Shown here piece after piece: positions 45,023 to 54,551 of a DNA stretch of 64,000 nucleotides (within the stretch, counting starts at the first letter, position 1; every line of letters starts with the position of its first letter). The notes below the pieces were generated by a model that was not told the DNA's origin, searched no databases, and worked only from the letters and a program-made list of their open reading frames with translations. This DNA is from Rhynchopus euleeides (lineage: Eukaryota > Euglenozoa > Diplonemea > Diplonemida > Diplonemidae), in contig OY723269.1 of the NCBI GenBank assembly GCA_963210315.1, positions 1 through 64,000 of the forward strand, written 5' to 3'. The position numbers were made by a program, and so were the translations under genes.

Positions 45023-45703
45023 TCAGAGCTTCGACGCCGTCGGGTGGGCCCCGTGGTACGGCTTGCCCAGGTGGTAGGCCAGTTGCTCGAGGCGGTCGGA
45101 GCCGAAGAACCCGACAGGCTTCTTCCCTTCCTCCGACACGACGACGAACGGCACGCCGAAGCAGCCGAGCGCGACCGCTTCGTCGGTGTTGGCCTGAAGC
45201 AGCGCCTTCGATTCGTCACCCTGCGCAAGGGCAAGCAGCTCCTCGTGAGGGGTCACGCACGCTGCGGTGATGAGTTTCAACTTCTCGTCCGAGATGTCGA
45301 TGTTCCCCTTGGCGTCGCGGCAACCGGTGTCCTTCCACCGCAGGTCGAACGCCGCACGGGTCGCCTGCTGGAGAGCGTCTGCCGACTCGCGCGCCGTGGT
45401 CACCGCGAGCAGCCGCTGGATCGTCGGCCGTTGCGCCTCGGCGAAGAAGTTCTTCGGCATCCGTAGCATCCCTTCCTCCCCGAACAGGGCGGCGTTCCGA
45501 GGAAGGTCCTTCATCATCCACGACCCCTTCGCAGGCACGAGGCCGGGCGGCTTGTTTCGGCTGAGCTGCATGATCTTCGAGAGGTACACCGGCCGCAGCC
45601 TGATGTCAACGTCCCACAGCGACTTGTACCGCATCAGCGCCGTGAACGCGAAGATGCTGTACGGGCTAATGGTGTCGTAGTACAGTGTGAGCACCTGCGA
45701 CAT
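45023..45703 (-). CDS. Glutathione S-transferase kappa-type (DsbA-like) enzyme
   Basis: A complete single-exon frame of 226 residues, the usual length for kappa-class GST. It conjugates glutathione to electrophiles or reduces peroxides; family members sit in mitochondria or peroxisomes. Family landmarks: YDTISPYS at residues 9-16, with S13 at the place of the catalytic Ser; NKPPGLVP at about 50; CFGVPFVVV (the cis-Pro turn of the thioredoxin fold) at about 180; and FFGSDRLEQLAYHLG near the C-terminus. The start at 45703 places the thioredoxin strand at the N-terminus as in the family, so no upstream exon is needed. No mitochondrial presequence or C-terminal peroxisomal SKL is visible (the protein ends TASKL), so location is uncertain. 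The bacterial relatives are 2-hydroxychromene-2-carboxylate isomerases, but NKPPGLVP and GSDR favour GST kappa. Confidence 0.92.
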   Translation of the reverse strand: MSQVLTLYYDTISPYSIFAFTALMRYKSLWDVDIRLRPVYLSKIMQLSRNKPPGLVPAKGSWMMKDLPRNAALFGEEGMLRMPKNFFAEAQRPTIQRLLAVTTARESADALQQATRAAFDLRWKDTGCRDAKGNIDISDEKLKLITAACVTPHEELLALAQGDESKALLQANTDEAVALGCFGVPFVVVSEEGKKPVGFFGSDRLEQLAYHLGKPYHGAHPTASKL

Positions 45704-46215
45704 TTTGTCCGACGCGATTGGAGCTCCTGCACGGAAGGACGTGGATGCGCGGGTGGGCGGAGAGGCTGGCCACGGTGTTTGTTGGTATTATGTATTTTCG
45801 AAGTCGTGTGGCTTCCGCCGAGCGGGCCATCCCTGATTTGCAGACAGCACAGTTTCGTCGCTGTTGGTGAATCGCAGGGAGTCCTCTGGCCTGCGGCTTT
45901 TCTATCACCCTCGTCCCCCACAAGAAAAATAATCCAGGTGCCGGCACAGGCGTGTATCTATTTCACGGAATGAAAATAGGAATTTGGGGGGAAAATATTT
46001 TTTTGCACTATTTTTTTGCACTTTTTTCCTTTGGATTTTATTGTGACCCTACTTGGTATTGGCAGAAAAAAAATATGTTCCCGGTCTTGGATGTGCTCAA
46101 ACATTCAAAAGAACACATTTTCCGGATGCAAAAAAAATTTGCACCTGGGGGTGGAGAGGGGGGTCGGAGGGCGGTGGTGTGAGAGGCTTGCTCTCGAGCT
46201 CAAACCAACAGTTGT
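45704..46215. other. Intergenic region upstream of the GST kappa gene
   Basis: Contains AT-rich stretches with T/A runs (45990-46140). It presumably includes the promoter of the minus-strand GST gene, but no TATA or initiator element can be called with confidence. No gene seen. Confidence 0.4.
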
Positions 46216-47649
46216 TCACTACCGTGGCCTCCGGCGGCTGGGGGGCTCCGCCCCCCAGACCCCCCCATGCGACCTGTGCTATGATTATAGCCGCTATCTG
46301 TCAGTTGTGTTGTACTTGAGCGTATGCGACTATGGAGCCAGGCCAACAGACGTTCGCTACCGTGGCCTCCGGCGGCTGGGGGGCTCCGCCCCCCAGACCC
46401 CCCTGTGGCTTGTGCCTGGTCTTGGAGCCAAGTCCTTGCGCGTACGGGGCTGTGGCATATCGGTTCCAGCACCCTCGCGGGAGGCTGGGCCCGAGCACTG
46501 ATCTCTAAGAGACGAACCACCTTGCGAATGCGATTGGGTTTGCGGGCTTGCGGCCATGACATCTCGAAAGGGTCGTCGTGGGCCCGTGATCATGTTTCGG
46601 ATTCGACTTGGTGGGCATCCGTGGCGAGGAACCACGTGTATGTGTGCGAGGAAGCAAGGAGATACCACACCAGGAGCCACACAGCACCAGGTCGACCTGG
46701 ATCTGGTCGAGCTCAGGGGGAAGGAATCACAGTCACCAAAGTGATGTCACCACCGCCGGCCTCAACCACCAAACTGCAACCGCAGAGGTTCCACTATTCT
46801 CACAAGGGAAGGCGCCCTGGGATGCAGCAGTGATTTGTGTGCAGCATCAAGAGGCACTGACCGCCTTGAACAGAGAGGTAGTGTACAGGTGGCGAGCAGT
46901 GGGAGGGCGTGCTGTGTCCTTCCACTTCCCCATCTACCTCCATTCGTTCACCGTTGTTGATAGCGATTTTTTCGCCATTTTTTCGAATCGTATGCATCGG
47001 TCAGGCAGAGTGAATCAAAATAGCGCAAAAATCACACCAAAATCTGTGTCTGAGGCACAGAAATCGTGCAAAAAATCACCCAAAAAAAGTGCAAAAAAAC
47101 CAAAATAGGATTTCGAAAATCGGCCAAAATACCCCCAAAATAGAGCCACACCTGTGCCGGCAGCATGCTTGCTGCTAAATGATATTGGGATTGGGACTTT
47201 CGGGGTCCTCGCATTTTTTTTGGTGGCGAGATATGTGCATTTTTATTGGGGGCGAGATTGGGTGGGTGGGGGTGGGTGGGCGCAGCCCCCCCACCCACCC
47301 ACCCACCCGGTGGCAGGCATGTCGCTAAGCGTCGGCCGTCGACCCGGTGATTTTGGGTTTCCACCCCCCATAAAAAAGCGGCAACCCGGCTACACTGGTT
47401 CGACGGTCGACGTCGAAGGTTTTGCAGGAATATATGCTCGCTACCGTGGCCTCCGGCGGCTGGGGGGCTCCGCCCCCCAGACCCCCCTGGAGCCCTTCGA
47501 TACCCATCAAGTCAGGGAATCCAACCACTCCAGTAGCCTCAGGCCTCAGGAGGACGCAGCCAACTCACACAGGATCTACGCCCACAATGAACATATGTTC
47601 ACTACCGTGGCCTCCGGCGGCTGGGGGGCTCTGCCCCCCAGACCCCCCT
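46216..47649. repeat. Four dispersed copies of a 51-bp GC-rich hairpin module
   Basis: Copies at about 46216-46266, 46353-46404, 47438-47488 and 47598-47649 share CACTACCGTGGCCTCCGGCG followed by a GGGGGGC-TCC-GCCCCCC hairpin and CAGACCCCCC. Flanks differ, so the module itself is the repeated unit. The DNA between holds no supported gene; 46970-47130 is rich in AAAATC/CAAAA runs. Confidence 0.8.
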
Positions 47650-47925
47650 TGTAGCGTGTGCCCATGGCCACCCACCAGCCACGGCACCAAAGGTGGCCAA
47701 TCGTCGACACTTTGACGCACAGTAAATGGCCCCCAATAACTCAAAAAAATTGAGTAGGGTCGCCGTGAAGAGAGTTTGAACCGTTGATGCCAAAAACGAC
47801 CCTCTTGTGTGGAAGAACGACGCTGTGCCACCCCCATTTTCCTAACAAACTCGCCCCCAAAAAAAATGTATTGGGATTCCGAAATTTGGCCCAAAAATCT
47901 CACATTTAGCAGCATGCATGGCCGG
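47155..47925. mobile_element. Possible degenerate foldback element
   Basis: About 47155-47265 and 47835-47925 are imperfect inverted repeats (AGCATGC..GCTGCTAAATG, ATTGGGATT, TTTTTTGG-GGCGAG). They enclose about 570 bp that includes two of the GC-rich hairpin modules. No coding sequence is evident. Confidence 0.4.
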
Positions 47926-48109
47926 CACTACCTCCCATTTCTTCGACATTAATTCAGTCCAAACCACGCACCACCTGTTTGGGCAGGCCTGACGACACTG
48001 GTCGTGTCATCACACACGCAACCCCTCTCAGGGTGGGGAACCCCTTACTAAGCACTTTAGTAAAGGGGCTACACCCCGCTTCGGGAGATTCCATAGAAAA
48101 CCCGCAAAC

Positions 48110-48290
48110 AGCTCGCAGCACAACGCTCGGGTTCAGAAAAGAGGTCTCTGGTGTGGACTGAAAAAGTAAAGGCAGTGCTGTCTATGACCCCACCGCCTGC
48201 AACAGTCAACCCCTTGTGCTAAGGGGGAGGGGCCAGGCACAGGTCAGCAGCAACCACCCAGAGGAAGCAACGTGGGGGCAGGCTTGCAGC
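48110..48290 (+). mobile_element. Diverged, deleted R fragment
   Basis: Matches the R region of 38300-38560 with substitutions and a deletion (AACGCTCGGGTTCAGAAAA, then GGCAGTGCTGTCTATGACCC and the AGGGGGAGGGGCCAGGCACA block). A second scrap of R occurs near 48833-48900. These are older than the near-identical copies elsewhere. Confidence 0.7.
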
Positions 48291-49159
48291 GGTGATATTT
48301 CCCTTGCTGTCGAGAGGTTCAAGCAACTGAGGAAAGTTTGGCTGTTGGACAAGTGTGGCGTAACCGGCCTGGGGGAGGAACATGAGACCTCACAAAACCG
48401 GTTGTTAAGTGACACAGTTTGACTCACACAGGGGCACAGAGAAAAACCAGACAAATGAATCGCCCAACTGAATCGTGCTAGCTAAACTCCGGAAAGAAGT
48501 GTCTTTTTTCGTTGAACGCAGCGGGGGGCGGACAAGGCGTCCGGGTTGCCCGCGCCGCGCCCCACTCCGGACAGCACCAGCTCCGAGTTCTGCACGCCAG
48601 GCATCGGTTGTGTCGGGGGTTGAAGGGTGGAGTAAAGAGAAGGGAGTAGGTGGGAGTGTTGAACCACGAAAATATTTTTCGTTGAACGCAGCCAAATATA
48701 AGGCCTAACCTGTTTTGGCGCACGGGTGTGATGACAAAAGGGAAAAGTGCTAGCACGAACATGATGTTGGTCTTCTGGTTATGTCTGGTTTCTTAGAACA
48801 CTTAACGTGTATGCAAAAAAAAACCCCCCCCACTGCAATGAATGCTGAAACACATATCGAGGAAAGAAAGCGTCTAAGAAACACTGTCTTCCACCGTAAG
48901 TTGACTCGCTTCAACTGCAAGTCGGAACAACCCTGAGCTGTGTGGTATCCCTTGTGGGCCTCGACGATCGCCCTGGGACGACAGGTTTTCAGGAGATGCC
49001 CGTTTGCCGCAAGCATATTTTTGAGCTGCCGTCGCCGTATGAGACGTGGGAAGGTTGAGGAGGCGAGGCCTGTGGTGGTGAGAGCTCAGTTGGATCACGC
49101 CGAGAAGAGGGGGCAGTTGGCTGGACGCGCATATCAACACCCGGCCAGAGAAGTGAACA
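48291..49159. other. Region between R fragment and membrane-protein gene
   Basis: No supported gene. TTTTTCGTTGAACGCAGC occurs at 48505-48522 and again at 48675-48692, enclosing about 150 bp of GC-rich sequence. This could be a target duplication or an old short tandem duplication. A small R scrap lies near 48840. Confidence 0.45.
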
Positions 49160-50234
49160 CTACATCAGCTCCACCTGTGCCTCTCCTATTTTGCTTTCGC
49201 CCTGCCCAGGACGGCTTGGCTTGTGGCATGCAAGGTAGACACCTGCGGCCACAACTGCAAAGAGCACTGCCCCACCGACGGCAATCAGGATGATGACGAG
49301 GGTGTTGACCCCATCATCGACAGGGCTGCCCGTTTCTGCAGTGGAGCTGCTGTCCCTGCTATCTCTTTCTGCGGAGCTCCAGGTGAAAGAAACATCGCCG
49401 GTAGGTGTGGATATGTACACCTTGCGCCCCTTGATGCACTGTGCAGTGATGACGACCTCGTGTGGGAATGAGAGGCCCACTTTTGGGAGGGTGATCACGG
49501 CAAACATCATTCTCGCGTCATACTTGACCATGTTAGAGCCCACCACACTCACCAGTGAGGTTGCATTCATGAACCTGAACGTGACGTCAGCGTCGGTGAG
49601 GCAGACAATGGTACCCTCGAACTCCGCACCGCTGTACGAGCCAGACATGGCTGCCGTGTCTGTGTGTTTTCCTGCGCCCCGACCGTGCTCCCGCGTAAAT
49701 GCAATGTGGGAGGCAATACCCTCGTTTGAAAGCAGATATTCAATCGCAGGATAGCCCTGTGTGACACGGACACGCCAGTACGCCTCCACCCTGTACTCGA
49801 AGGCGCACACAGCGTGTGTGTCGAACGTGACAGCGAACATCATGTAGTTGAACTTATTGGCTATCACATTCACGTCAAAGGTCTGGGTCTCACCCGCATC
49901 CGTATCGATCGTGTTCTCCCACAGCACTGGGTTATTCGTGTTCGTGTAGGTGAGGGTGGCGTTGAACTGTGCCGTCGGGCATCCCTCGGTACTCAGACGG
50001 GTCAGCACAATGTGGTCCAGGGACACAGTGTAGCCGGTGCGACCGATGAGGTTCGTTTCCATGTACGCCAGGTTGCCCACATAGAACTGGTTCAGGGATC
50101 TGTAAGGACAACGGTGTTCACAGGACACATAAAAGTACATACGGGAGTGCAGAGTCGAAGATACCTGTGGTCACGCTCACAGGGAAAGTTGGTGCCATGG
50201 CGTGTGCGAGAAGCACATGAAGCAGTGCGCTCAT
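49160..50234 (-). CDS. Type I membrane glycoprotein of unknown family, two exons
   Basis: Exon 2 (50086-49160) is open to a stop and encodes a beta-rich ectodomain with several N-x-S/T sites (for example NATL and NATS). A juxtamembrane Ser/Asp-rich stretch follows, then one transmembrane helix (NTLVIILIAVGGAVLFAVV and on) and a short basic-then-acidic tail of about 24 residues. I place exon 1 at 50234-50181: it starts MSALLHVLLAHAMA, a plausible signal peptide, and joins in frame to FYVGNLAYM using donor GTGAGC at 50180 and acceptor CCTGAACCAG ending at 50087. The 94-bp intron is my inference; an alternative acceptor TTACAG lies 13 bp before. The total would be 326 residues. The open frame continues to an ATG at 50140, but that start lacks a signal peptide. 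Ligand and role unknown; I recognise no domain. Confidence 0.68.
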
Positions 50235-51531
50235 TCTGCTGTCTTCGCCCCCTGTCGGCAAGACAAGGTGTGTTCACTGAATGCGCCTGCAGCGTGAGTT
50301 CACTCGCCCACCGGCGTAAATGCCTTGCCTACCTGGCGGGTGCGCTGGGTTTGTTGTGTGATGCACAAGTGGCTGCACAGCGTGGGCCAGGAAGAAAGCA
50401 TACGCCTTTCACTTCCTCCTCTGGTGTGAGACCAGATCCGGGTTACTCATTTGGGCGTACACTTGTGTCCCAAGGCACTCAGTTGAGTGGCGCTCAGTAG
50501 CGCGTATCCTGTCACTGGCAAGGGGGTCCTGTGAGCATGGGGCGAGGGGTTCGACTGCTGGAGGGTATTTTTTGCTCGGATCCTGTGACCGTACAGAACT
50601 GCAGGACACCTCTCCTGTGGCGCACAAACAACGAAAGGCAAGAACGGCAAAATCCAGCTCTCAGGCAATGGAAGGTCAAGATCCGCCTTTAGCACACCCT
50701 CCTGGCAAGGGTGGCCTTGAGCCTCCTGAGTGTAATGGCCTCCCTGTCTGCCACCTGTTACTCAGAGCTGCCAGTTCCCGACGGAGGTCGAGATTGCGAA
50801 GCTCGTGCCTGCTGGATAGCAGGGCGGAAGACTGTCCTCGGTCATGCCTGCTGACAGCTCTGGGCGCAGGTTCTCAGTCAGGACAGGCATCAGGGTCATT
50901 CTGCTGAGTGTCTGGTCGGGAGGGGTCGGGGATGAATGTACAGAGTGGGTGTGGATTGACTGTGTTCGAAAGGAGAATGAAGGGGGGCCAGAGAAGCTGT
51001 TGAAAACGGTGAAGAGAAAGCCAAAAAAGTCAGATTGCGGAGAGGGTCGCAACCTTGTGTACGTGTAGGTTACAGCTGTATGCTGAAGAGAGGTGAGCTG
51101 AGAGAGATGTGCCACCCCATGGGTGGCAGCCGCAGGCGGCTCCTTCCTGCCTTGAGCAGGGAGCGTACAGTGCCTTTCTGTCCTCCGACAGGGCACAGGG
51201 CACGCACAGCACAGCACAGCACTATCGACGGAAGTGTAAAAACAAATATTTCTCGAAGGAATGATTGCGTTGATCGCACAGCCGCCGTGTGGGACGACTC
51301 ACCCCCTTCGTTTCGATTTCTGCGGGATCTGGGGTTTTGCGATCTGTCATCACGCTCTTACACACGCCACATGAGTGCCTGACGGCCTCACGGCAGAAGC
51401 CGAGAACGGCCAAAAGGAGAAAAGAACGCGCCACGCGCGATGCCCACGTCTACAGTGGACAAGGAGGGGTGGGTTGCCCGCTCTCGGGGCCAACCACACC
51501 GCGTGTACCAAGGGAGGAGAGGGACATCCGG
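50235..51531. other. Intergenic region upstream of the membrane-protein gene
   Basis: I find no supported gene, RNA or repeat. Several overlapping ORFs of 60-150 codons on both strands lack domains and consistent codon bias. It presumably includes the promoter of the minus-strand membrane-protein gene near 50235-50400. Confidence 0.4.
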
Positions 51532-53232
51532 ACCGAGAATCTTTGCAGCTGTTGTTTGTCTGGGCTAGTTGGTACAGAATACAAGGTACAAGAGACAAGC
51601 AAGACAAGAAACGAAAAGAAGAAAGTGAAAGAAACACACATGAAAAGATCACACACATCAAACGACACGCCAAAAATGGCACAGCCTCTGGACATCCACT
51701 TAGCCAGCGAGGACCACACTGGTGACAGATTGCTCGTACATAACTCCAAAAACGGGGGGCTTGGTTGCTTCAATAGCATATGGTTGATAGCCGCCAACCG
51801 CTTTTGTGTTATGTGCAAGGAACCTGAAGTGGAAGTTGCACATTACACATTGCAATGAATGCTGAAACACAGAGTGTCACAGGAAACGATCGAGTAAAGA
51901 AAAACTCAAAGAAAAAGCCCAAAAGGGAAACACAAGCTAGCTGGGACAACGCTAGGGTTCAGAAAACTGCTCTTTGTAGTGATGGAGGGGCTTGTTGGTT
52001 TGTTTGTAGCCGCAACGCATCGACACAAAGAGAGGTCTCTGTTGTGCACCGAAAAAGTAGAGAAAGGGCCAATGGTGATTTTTTTTGGTACCCGGGGGCG
52101 AACCGGGGGACTGCTACACTCCTTTCTCTGCTCACGGGTGTCTGCTGCATGTCGAGGCGAGAAGCAAGGTGACATGCAGGGCGGAAGCCATCGACACCCG
52201 TGTTGTTGGTCATCTGCTGCAGAGGCTAGAGAGCCGTGTACTCGGCATGTTCGAACAACAATGGCTGGGCGTCCTCTCCAGTCTCCTCCCAAGGGGTGAC
52301 CATCGAAAACGCCCACGGCTGGAAACGCGCAAAAAACAGGGTCGAGAGTTTCCCAGTCGAGCGGTTCCCAAGACCGAGCGGTCCATCCTTGCAAACCACT
52401 CGACCGGGGGGAGAGAACAGGGGAGAAGCGAGAAGGGGCGAAATCAAGTCGAATGGTGGATGCATGGAGAGAAATTACAGGGGTCCGTGGTGCCGTGGTC
52501 CTCACACATGTTCTGCTTGTGCCACTCCGAGCCGGCGGCCGACACCATCTGAGCACTCCGAACCCCCCCAACGGACAAGACTATACACACTGTGCAGGAC
52601 TCTATTAAGGGAGGGGGGGGGGGGGGGGGGAGATGGTCTGGTTTGGTTGATTAGGCGCTGAGGGCCAGGCTGTCGACCTGGTCCCCCAGAGCCAATGGTG
52701 AAAGCAAAAGGCAGTGCTGTCTATGACTCCACCGCCTGCAACACTAGTCAACCCCTTGTGCGAAGGGGGAGGGGCCAGGCACAGGTCAGCAGCGACCACC
52801 CAGAGGGGCTACCCGTTGAGGGCTTAGAGCCGCAACGTGGGGGCAGGATCAGCTCCAGCAGGATCTTCTCAGGCATCGCGCAGCTCCAGCACGCCCGATC
52901 GCGGCACTAGGGAAAGCATTGGCGAGGCTTTCACGCCCCAAAAGGGGGGCAACCCTGCATCCTGATCTTCCTACAGGCTGGCCTGCAGACGTCCATGTGC
53001 TCAAGCCACTCATGCAATTAGAGCAACTCAGAGGGAACAGCCCAGGGCCTTATGCTCGCGCACACTGCCCTGACCCATGCACAGGTCCGATTTCTCCCGA
53101 GACTCACTCAAGAGGCCCCCCAAGGTCAATTCCAAGGATCTTAATACCAGAGCTTGCTTTGGTTTCCCCTCCAATGAGGGTAATCACAGGGGGCGCCACG
53201 TGAAGGCAGCAAGTTGGATTTTATCCCCCCCA
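51532..53232 (+). mobile_element. R-S element, longest copy, interrupted by a T retroposon
   Basis: Starts GGACATCCGGACCGAGAATC and ends TGGATTTTATCCCCCC. Without the T insertion and its duplication it is about 1.08 kb. It carries the same 60-codon MAQPLDIHLASED frame (51676-51858) as other copies. Its right end (S) directly abuts, and appears to truncate, the 3' end of the minus-strand secreted-protein gene. Class unknown: no terminal inverted repeat, poly-A or enzyme is visible. Confidence 0.78.
52079..52690 (-). mobile_element. T retroposon, copy 2, with 11-bp target duplication
   Basis: About 612 bp inserted in R. GCCAATGGTGA occurs at 52068-52078 and 52691-52701, while uninterrupted R (38419 region) has it once. 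On the element strand the 3' end is a two-helix hairpin, then CCCGG-TTCGCCC-CCGGG, TACC and eight A. Copy 1 has TTCACCC in the same loop, a purine-for-purine change at the position that is a purine in tRNA T-loops. No protein frame is recognisable. Confidence 0.9.
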
Positions 53233-54434
53233 GGAGGCTGCGCCTCCTGCAGCACACGCCCGGCCCTGCCCCCGACGGGGACAGGCACGCGGAGCGTGCC
53301 GCCACGCACGGCACTGCTGATCACACGCTTCCCGCTCCCGTGGCCAGCGCCGGTGTTGAAGTGCTGCATCCACAATGCCTTCTGTTTGGGGTCGACGGGC
53401 CGCAGCAGGGTGATGGACTGCTCGACAGACGCCAGCACAGCACACTTCGTGTCGCTGTCTGCCCGCGCGTCCCACGTGCGTGTCAGCTTCAGCACCCCGT
53501 CGGCTGCGGTGGGTTCGCTGTCGTGGAACGTCAGGTGCACCTCCCCACCACACGGGGCCTCCGCCTCTGGCGTGCCAAGCACGTCCGGCCCGTAGCCCTC
53601 GCCGAACAGCACCTCGCCAGCCAGCGGGGTAGTGAGGACGGGCTTCGCAGGGGTGACGGTGATGACCTGGTTGCCAAACGGCTGGTACGAGCAGTGGTAC
53701 CCGAGCAGACCGTGCCATTCGATGTTCAGCTCCCATTTGCCACACTCTTTGTTCGTGCGCACGATCTCACGCATCTCAACATGTGCGCCCTTCGCGCAGG
53801 CTGGCGGCAGGTCCTTGAAGCCTGGCTCCCGGCTCTTCAGTGTCGGCACCAACTCGTCGCACTGCACTGTGTATGGCTCGAGCCCCGTCATCTCCTTCTC
53901 GTCCCAGTCGCGCGACGTGTAGTACTGCAAGCGGGACAGACCCTGCTGGTCGCTCATGACTTTGGGCGACGCGTGCCGGCCCGCCACCTCGCCCGCACTC
54001 TCCAGGCTGAGCTGCAGGCTCTCCGGGTCGGTGGCAGTGACCATGATGAAGTTCTGGTCGTGCTGCACGCGGTCGGGCGACACGCCGTTGGGGTAGCCGT
54101 TGCTCAGCTTCGACGCCCTGATCGTGACGGTCGGGAAGATAGTGCCTGACTTATCGAGTGCACCCGTGACATGGTCGCCGTCAGGCTGCGGGTATACGGA
54201 AGGGTCTTTGTGCACGGCAAGCACGCCGCGGTTCTTGTCCGTTGCGTCTTTGGAGGTGCTCTTGAGCTCGTGTGCCTGCTTCACGTGGTAGTGCAGCTCC
54301 TGCAGGTTGCGCTGCACCTGCCGCATGCAGTCCGGCTCACCCCACTTCGCGCCGTAGTTGTGCCATGACGTGCAGCGCGTGACAAAGACGTAGTTTGTGC
54401 ACGAGCGTGACGTGCGCGAGTACACCTTGCAGCC
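53233..54434 (-). pseudogene. 3' part of the large secreted-protein gene, separated by T insertion and truncated by R-S
   Basis: About 400 codons in the same frame as the upstream part. They resume after the right-hand target duplication (NKYGCKVYSRTSRSC) and continue as a Cys-containing, beta-rich ectodomain. The first in-frame Met is at 54425. The frame enters S sequence at about 53232 and stops at 53184, so the last 16 or so residues are element-encoded and the native C-terminus is lost. Good codon structure and an unbroken frame indicate that both insertions are recent, or that the region is still used. No transmembrane segment or GPI signal is visible before the break. Confidence 0.72.
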
Positions 54435-54445
54435 GTATTTGTTCT

Positions 54446-54551
54446 GTGTCGTTGGCTTCCGCCCTGCATGTCATCTCGACAAGCAGCAGACACCCCAAGA
54501 GCAGAGGTGGAGAGTAGCAGTCCCCCGGTTCGCCCCCGGGTACCAAAAAAA
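54446..54551 (+). mobile_element. T retroposon, 5'-truncated 106-bp copy inside a coding exon
   Basis: Begins GTGTCGTTGGCTTCCGCC and ends GGTTCGCCCCCGGGTACC plus seven A. It is flanked by GTATTTGTTCT at 54435-54445 and 54552-54562 (11-bp target duplication). It corresponds to the last about 125 bp of the full T element with small deletions. The hairpin survives: GTGTC pairs with GACAC and CTGCATGTC with GACAAGCAG, with one A-A mismatch. Insert plus duplication is 117 bp, a multiple of three, but it brings an in-frame TGA in the gene's sense. Confidence 0.9.

Noticed and set aside
54446..54551. The 106-bp insertion as a canonical spliceosomal intron (introner-like)
   Set aside because: No GT...AG pair restores the reading frame: the plausible donor GTACCC with its available acceptors gives a stop or frameshift. 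The poly-A end and truncation relative to longer copies fit retroposition better.
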